From assembly GCA_014879845.1 (NCBI GenBank), contig JACSRI010000157.1, forward strand, positions 1 through 34,437: a stretch of 34,437 nt of DNA, read 5' to 3'. Shown piece after piece: positions 30,617-34,437 of this stretch (its first letter is position 1; each line of letters starts with the position of its first letter). The DNA comes from Opitutaceae bacterium. Its GTDB lineage: Bacteria; Verrucomicrobiota; Verrucomicrobiia; Opitutales; Opitutaceae. Under the pieces are notes generated by a model. The model was not told the DNA's origin, made no database searches, and saw only the letters and a list, made by a program, of their open reading frames with translations. A program made the position numbers and the translations under genes.

Positions 30617-30644
30617 TCGAGCGGCCCCCATATCAGGTCCCCGC

Positions 30645-30670
30645 GGCTGACTGCTGATCGCTGACCGCTC
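30645..30670 (+). repeat. GCTGA-type microrepeat before the gene at 30676
   Basis: Imperfect repeats GCTGACT, GCTGATC, GCTGACC in tandem sit directly before the start codon at 30676. It is noncoding and leaves no ribosome binding site. It is the third example in this window of a short tandem repeat placed just upstream of a gene (others before 1752 and 5816), each with its own sequence. Confidence 0.55.
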
Positions 30671-30675
30671 CCACC

Positions 30676-31311
30676 ATGTCCGCCATCGACGAAGACATCG
30701 TCCGCGAGTATTTCGAGCAGAACGGCTTCCTCGTCCGCCAGGTGCGGAAGTACGCGGTGCAGTCGAAGAAGAAGTCGAGCGACGAGGAGATGATCGACCT
30801 GCTCGTGCTCAACCCCGCCTACGTGCGCAGCGAGCGGCGGCCCGAATTCTTCCTCTTCACCACCGAGCTGCCCTACGTCCACCGCGCCATGCTCTCGGTC
30901 AAAGGCTGGCACACCAACGTCTTTTCTGCCGCCACGCTGCGCAACAGCCCGGACATCTTCCGCTTCCTCGAGCAGAACGTGCAGCGCGAGGCCTCGCGCC
31001 AGCTCGCGGCCGACCCCGACGAGCCCGGCCTCGGCGACGACATGCTCAAGATCCTCGTCGTGCCCGGGCTGCCCACGCAGGAACCCTACCGCAGCCAGAG
31101 TGTGGCCATGCTCAAGGAGCGCGGGGTCGACGGCATCATTTCCTTCCGCACGATTCTGCAGGAGCTGATCGGGCGCATCGAGGTGAACCGCAACTACCGC
31201 AAGTCCGACACGCTCCAGATCATGCGCATCCTGAAGAATTACGACCTGCTCAAGGAGCCCCAGCTCGACCTTTTCCCCGGGGCCGAAGCCCGTCGCCGCC
31301 CCCCTCCGTGA
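30676..31311 (+). CDS. Conserved-looking protein of unknown function
   Basis: 211 aa, soluble, no signal peptide. The N-terminus (IVREYFEQNGFLVRQVRKY) is followed by SSDEEMIDLLVLNP, then EFFLFTTELPYVHRAML and VKGWHTNVFS. The strand pattern with ID and a later K is vaguely like a PD-(D/E)XK nuclease fold, but the motif is not convincing. The C-terminal part (LIGRIEVNRNYRKSDTLQIMRIL) is helical and basic. Base and codon use match the neighbours. It follows aroB by 59 bp and its stop touches an alternative start of the next gene. I assign no function. Confidence 0.75.
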   Translation: MSAIDEDIVREYFEQNGFLVRQVRKYAVQSKKKSSDEEMIDLLVLNPAYVRSERRPEFFLFTTELPYVHRAMLSVKGWHTNVFSAATLRNSPDIFRFLEQNVQREASRQLAADPDEPGLGDDMLKILVVPGLPTQEPYRSQSVAMLKERGVDGIISFRTILQELIGRIEVNRNYRKSDTLQIMRILKNYDLLKEPQLDLFPGAEARRRPPP

Positions 31312-31430
31312 TGCGTGCCGCGATGTTTTCCGAAACGCGTTCCCCGGTGCTTTCGTCATTAGGCGCGGTGACAGCCCCACGTTTCCAGCTCGAGCGGTCC
31401 ACCCGCCGTCCCGCCTGGTGCAGGAGCCGG

Positions 31431-33020
31431 ATGGACGGTGATGGTCGACGCGCATCGCCTGCACGCGGGCTTCGACTGAGAGCTGCGGTCTTCCTCGTGG
31501 GAGCGTGTTTCGCGATCTCGCTCGCCGCGCAAGTCCCGGCGCCCGGGGGCCCTCCGGCCGAGCCCGAGGTCGAACCGCCCGAGGGCCCGCCGCGCGTCAC
31601 GCTCGACCTTCCGCACGGCGCCCACCCGGTGCCGCCGGGACCGGTCGCCGCGGACTGGGACTCCATCGGCAAGTTCGCGCAGACGCCCGCGTGGCTGCAG
31701 GACGCGAAGCTCGGCATCTTCGTCTTCTGGGGCCTGTTCAATGTGCCCGACCACGGCAGCGATTGGTATCCGCGCAAGATGTACAGCCACGAGGAAGACG
31801 CCGCGTGGCACGCCGCCCATTTTGGCGCGCAGGACAAGTTCGGCTACAAGGACTTCATCCCGAAGTTCACCGCCAAGCGGTATGATCCCGCCGGCCTGGC
31901 CGACCTGTTCGCGCGCGTCGGGGCCGGCTACGTCGTCGGCCTGGCCGAGTTTCGCGACGGCTTCGCGCTCTACGACAGCCAGTACACTACGTGGGACGCG
32001 GTCGACATGGGCCCGCGGCGCGACTTGCTCGGCGAACTGGCCACCGCCACCCGCGCGCGTGGGATGAAGTTCGGCGTGTCCTACATGCGCATGGCGCACT
32101 GGACCTTCATGTTCCCGCGCCTCGTGCGCATGCCCCACGACCTCTTCGATCCGGCCCACGCCGAGTTCTACGGCCCGCCGCAACGCCCCAAGACTCCGGT
32201 GAGCGCGGCCTTTCAGGAGGAGTGGCTGGTGCGCCTGCAGGAGATCATCGACAAATACCAGCCCGACACGCTCAGCTTCGACGGCACGCTCAACGAGCGC
32301 GCGCTCGATCCGCTCAAGGCGCGCGCCGCCGCCTATTTCTTCAATCGCGCGGCCGGAGCCGGCCGCGAGCCCGCGCTCTTCACCATGATCGGGGAGGCCG
32401 GACCGGCCTTCCCGTCCGGCGGCTTGCGCGAGTTCGAACGTCAGGGGCGCGCACCCAAGGACCTGACCTCCGATGTCTGGCAGGTCACCGACCCCCTGAT
32501 GGAACGTTTTGGATACATCAGCGGGAACAAGACCGCGACGGCCGGCACCATGGTCCGTCGCCTCGTGGAAAACACCTGCCGCAACGGCACGTTTCTTCTC
32601 GTGGTCTCGCCGCGCGCCGACGGGTCGCTGCCCTACGAGCAGCGCCTGACGCTCAATGCGATCGCGGGCTGGATGGACGTCAACGGCGAGGCCATCCGCG
32701 GTACGCGCCCGTGGACGATTCCGGGCGAAGGCGCGCTCGTGCTCGGCCAGGGCCAGAACTACGGCGGCCGCGACATCCGGTTCACCCGCCGTGGGGACAC
32801 GCTCTACGCCATCCTCATGGACTGGCCGGGGTCTGAGGCGGTGGTCACGTCGTTGGCTTCCGGCGCGACGCCCGGCACGGTGAATAGAGTCTGGCTGCTC
32901 GGTCATAGCGCGCCGCTGGAGTTTACGCAGGACGCCTCGGGCCTGAAGGTGAAGTTGCCCGAGGAGGCCCCGTGCGCCCACGCCTACACCCTCAAGATCC
33001 ACGGACTGAAACTCCAGTGA
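31431..33020 (+). CDS. GH29 alpha-L-fucosidase-like protein lacking signature histidines
   Basis: 529 aa, exported (signal helix about 17-34), with a Pro-rich linker (36-72) and a GH29 TIM barrel (about 80-420). A beta-sandwich domain follows to the end. The barrel is clear: AWLQDAKLGIF, WYPRKMY, DGFALYDSQYTTW, GPRRDLLGEL and the nucleophile D284 in TLSFDGTLNE. The usual substrate-binding histidines are replaced: FIHWG reads FVFWG (F99), and KHHDGF reads EFRDGF (E173-F174-R175). Specificity is therefore probably not standard fucosidase. The start at 31431 has AGGAG upstream; an earlier ATG at 31311 would put 40 residues before the signal. Confidence 0.82.
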   Translation: MDGDGRRASPARGLRLRAAVFLVGACFAISLAAQVPAPGGPPAEPEVEPPEGPPRVTLDLPHGAHPVPPGPVAADWDSIGKFAQTPAWLQDAKLGIFVFWGLFNVPDHGSDWYPRKMYSHEEDAAWHAAHFGAQDKFGYKDFIPKFTAKRYDPAGLADLFARVGAGYVVGLAEFRDGFALYDSQYTTWDAVDMGPRRDLLGELATATRARGMKFGVSYMRMAHWTFMFPRLVRMPHDLFDPAHAEFYGPPQRPKTPVSAAFQEEWLVRLQEIIDKYQPDTLSFDGTLNERALDPLKARAAAYFFNRAAGAGREPALFTMIGEAGPAFPSGGLREFERQGRAPKDLTSDVWQVTDPLMERFGYISGNKTATAGTMVRRLVENTCRNGTFLLVVSPRADGSLPYEQRLTLNAIAGWMDVNGEAIRGTRPWTIPGEGALVLGQGQNYGGRDIRFTRRGDTLYAILMDWPGSEAVVTSLASGATPGTVNRVWLLGHSAPLEFTQDASGLKVKLPEEAPCAHAYTLKIHGLKLQ

Positions 33021-33137
33021 CGCGGACCGCGGCGCGAGCTGACGGTCCGTTGTCGCGTCGCTTGCCGCGGGACACCCGGCGCTGAGGGTGTGAGCCGCGT
33101 ATTCCCCGGTGCCCCTGGTCCTACCATCGTGAACTCC

Positions 33138-34437
33138 ATGACGTTTCTGCACGGCTCTCGCCTCGTGGTCGGCGCCGCGCTCATCGCGCTCGGCGCGGGG
33201 GCGGTCGTCCCGATGGATGCCGCGGCGCTGCATCGGTTTGATTTCGGCGCGACCGCCAGCGAGGCCGTCGCGGAGGGTTGGGTGGCCGTGGACGGCGCGG
33301 CGATCTTCAGCCGCGAGCGCGGTTTTGGTTTCGAGCCCGGCGTGGCGGTGCACGCGATCGACCGTGGCGGCGGCGACCGCGTCCGGCGCGATTTTGTCAC
33401 CGCGGACGAGCCGTTCTATTTTTCCGTCGTCGTGCCGCGTGAGGGCAACTACCGGGTCACCGTCATCCTCGGCGACGCCGCCGGCGAATCGACCACCACG
33501 GTCAAGGCCGAGCTGCGTCGCCTCATGCTCGAGCAGGTCGCGACGCGGCCGGGCGGTTTTCGCGTGCAGCGGTTTCTCGTGAACACGCGCACGCCGCGCA
33601 TCGACGACACGCGATCGGTCCGGCTCAAGGAGCGCGAGCGGACCTCCGAGGCCTGGGCCTGGGACGATCGGATCACTCTCGAGTTCAACGGCCCGCGCCC
33701 CGCGCTGTGTGCGCTCGAGATCGAGCCCGCGGACGAGGTGCCGACGCTGTATCTGCTCGGCGACTCCACCATGACCGACCAGGCGCGCGAGCCGTACGCG
33801 GGCTGGGGCCAGATGCTCACGCGTTTCCTCAAGGACGACATCGCCGTGGCCAACCACGGCGAGTCGGGCGAATCCTATGCGAGCGCCTTTGGCGAAGGAC
33901 GCGTCGACAAGGTCGCGAGCCTGCTTCGCCCCGGCGACTTCGTCGCGCTGCAGTTCGGGCACAACGACCAGAAGGCAAAGGGCGAGGGCAGGGGCGCCTT
34001 CCTCGACTACACCGACGACATCCGCCGTGCCGTCGCGCTCATACGCGCGCGCAAGGCCGTTCCGATCCTCGTCACCTCGATGCAGCGCCGCGAGTTCGAC
34101 GGCGCCGGCCGCGTGGTCGAGACGCTTGGCGACTATCCGGAGGCCGTGCGCCGGGCCGCGGCCGAGTTGCGAGTTGCCCTCATCGACCTGCATAGCATGA
34201 GCACCACGCTGCTCCAGGCCTTCGGGCCGGAGGGTTCGGCGGTTCTCTTCAAGGATGGCGACTCGACGCACCACTCCGCCTTCGGCGCCTACGAGCACGC
34301 CAAGTGCGTGCTCATCGGCCTGCGCAGCGCGCGCCTTCCCTTCGCCGGCTCGATCGCCGATGAGTTCGAGTCGTTCGACCCGGCGCATCCGGACCACCCG
34401 GGGTGCGGGATGGGCCTGCTCCAGTCCGTCCTCACGA
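33138..34437 (+). CDS. Rhamnogalacturonan-acetylesterase-like SGNH hydrolase, 3' end outside window
   Basis: The frame is open to the right edge with 433 complete codons, no stop. Signal peptide (about 1-30), then a galactose-binding-like beta domain (about 32-195, HRFDFGATASEAVAEGW), then an SGNH/GDSL domain. S210 is in LYLLGDSTMTD, the oxyanion motifs are NHGESGES and QFGHNDQ (N276), and the D375/H378 pair is in DGDSTHHSAFGAYEHA. The two-domain order is typical of CE12 pectin acetylesterases (YesT/RgaE type). With the GH29-like neighbour it suggests plant or algal polysaccharide use. An in-frame GTG at 33129 is the alternative start. Confidence 0.88.
   Translation, partial: MTFLHGSRLVVGAALIALGAGAVVPMDAAALHRFDFGATASEAVAEGWVAVDGAAIFSRERGFGFEPGVAVHAIDRGGGDRVRRDFVTADEPFYFSVVVPREGNYRVTVILGDAAGESTTTVKAELRRLMLEQVATRPGGFRVQRFLVNTRTPRIDDTRSVRLKERERTSEAWAWDDRITLEFNGPRPALCALEIEPADEVPTLYLLGDSTMTDQAREPYAGWGQMLTRFLKDDIAVANHGESGESYASAFGEGRVDKVASLLRPGDFVALQFGHNDQKAKGEGRGAFLDYTDDIRRAVALIRARKAVPILVTSMQRREFDGAGRVVETLGDYPEAVRRAAAELRVALIDLHSMSTTLLQAFGPEGSAVLFKDGDSTHHSAFGAYEHAKCVLIGLRSARLPFAGSIADEFESFDPAHPDHPGCGMGLLQSVLT

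Noticed and set aside
33021-33137. GGACCG/CGGTCC pairing after the GH29-like gene as a terminator
   Set aside because: A 6-bp stem with a 13-nt loop and no T tract is below a reasonable threshold.
31359-34397. A 1,012-codon antisense frame across the GH29-like and esterase genes
   Set aside because: Same cause; low-complexity composition with no domain. The plus-strand genes carry recognisable motifs, signal peptides and starts.
1-34437. CRISPR array, tRNA, rRNA, insertion sequence or prophage
   Set aside because: No regularly spaced direct repeats, no cloverleaf or rRNA-like tract, and no transposase, integrase or phage gene was seen. The repeats found are inverted doublets without spacers of array type.

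Overview
This is a dense, GC-rich chromosomal segment with about 29 protein genes, no RNA genes and no phage or transposase genes. The gene families, the base composition, several paired TonB receptors and the intergenic repeats (GGCGAGGCCTCCGGCCGAGCC and GCAGGCTTCCAGCCTGC types) fit a member of Opitutaceae (Verrucomicrobiota). That placement is inference from content, not from a marker gene.

Layout. (1) 1-8921, mostly plus strand: histidine biosynthesis (hisC partial, hisB, hisH), citrate synthase, a minus-strand membrane protein, pdxJ, acpS, the NAD(P)HX repair enzyme and dprA. (2) 8951-11739, minus strand: an anthranilate/aminodeoxychorismate synthase glutaminase, nrdR translationally coupled to an unknown gene, a HIT protein and a secreted protein. 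(3) 11926-20373, plus strand: two TonB-dependent receptors, a purple-acid-phosphatase-like enzyme and a beta-propeller phytase. The last three look like an uptake and hydrolysis locus for organic phosphate such as phytate. (4) 20479-29262, minus strand: ten genes, nearly all joined by 4-11 bp overlaps. In transcription order they are a YceI-type isoprenoid-binding protein, a GGPP-synthase-like enzyme, an FtsX/MacB-type permease and its ATPase, a divergent CcoN-like haem-copper oxidase subunit I, a small membrane protein, an MFS-like transporter, a CcoO-like cytochrome c, an OmpR-family regulator and its sensor kinase. (5) 29522-34437, plus strand: aroB, an unknown gene, a GH29 fucosidase-like protein that has lost its signature histidines, and a rhamnogalacturonan-acetylesterase-like SGNH hydrolase cut by the window edge.

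The most interesting part is block 4. Its overlaps imply that isoprenoid synthesis or binding, a lipid-type ABC exporter, an unusual minimal cbb3-like oxidase and a two-component system are made as one unit. I do not recognise this combination as a described system. The oxidase subunit keeps the three haem histidines, but the CuB histidine pair is altered. The prenyl synthase keeps both aspartate motifs but lacks the usual Lys of the GKRxRP substrate-binding motif. A function in making, moving or oxidising a prenylated membrane compound, or in sensing redox or copper, is inference.

Three REPIN-like inverted repeats of one family (1579-1654, 20405-20485, 26563-26635) and one of a second family (29399-29472) punctuate the window. 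One lies inside the ten-gene unit and another supplies the stop codon of its last gene.
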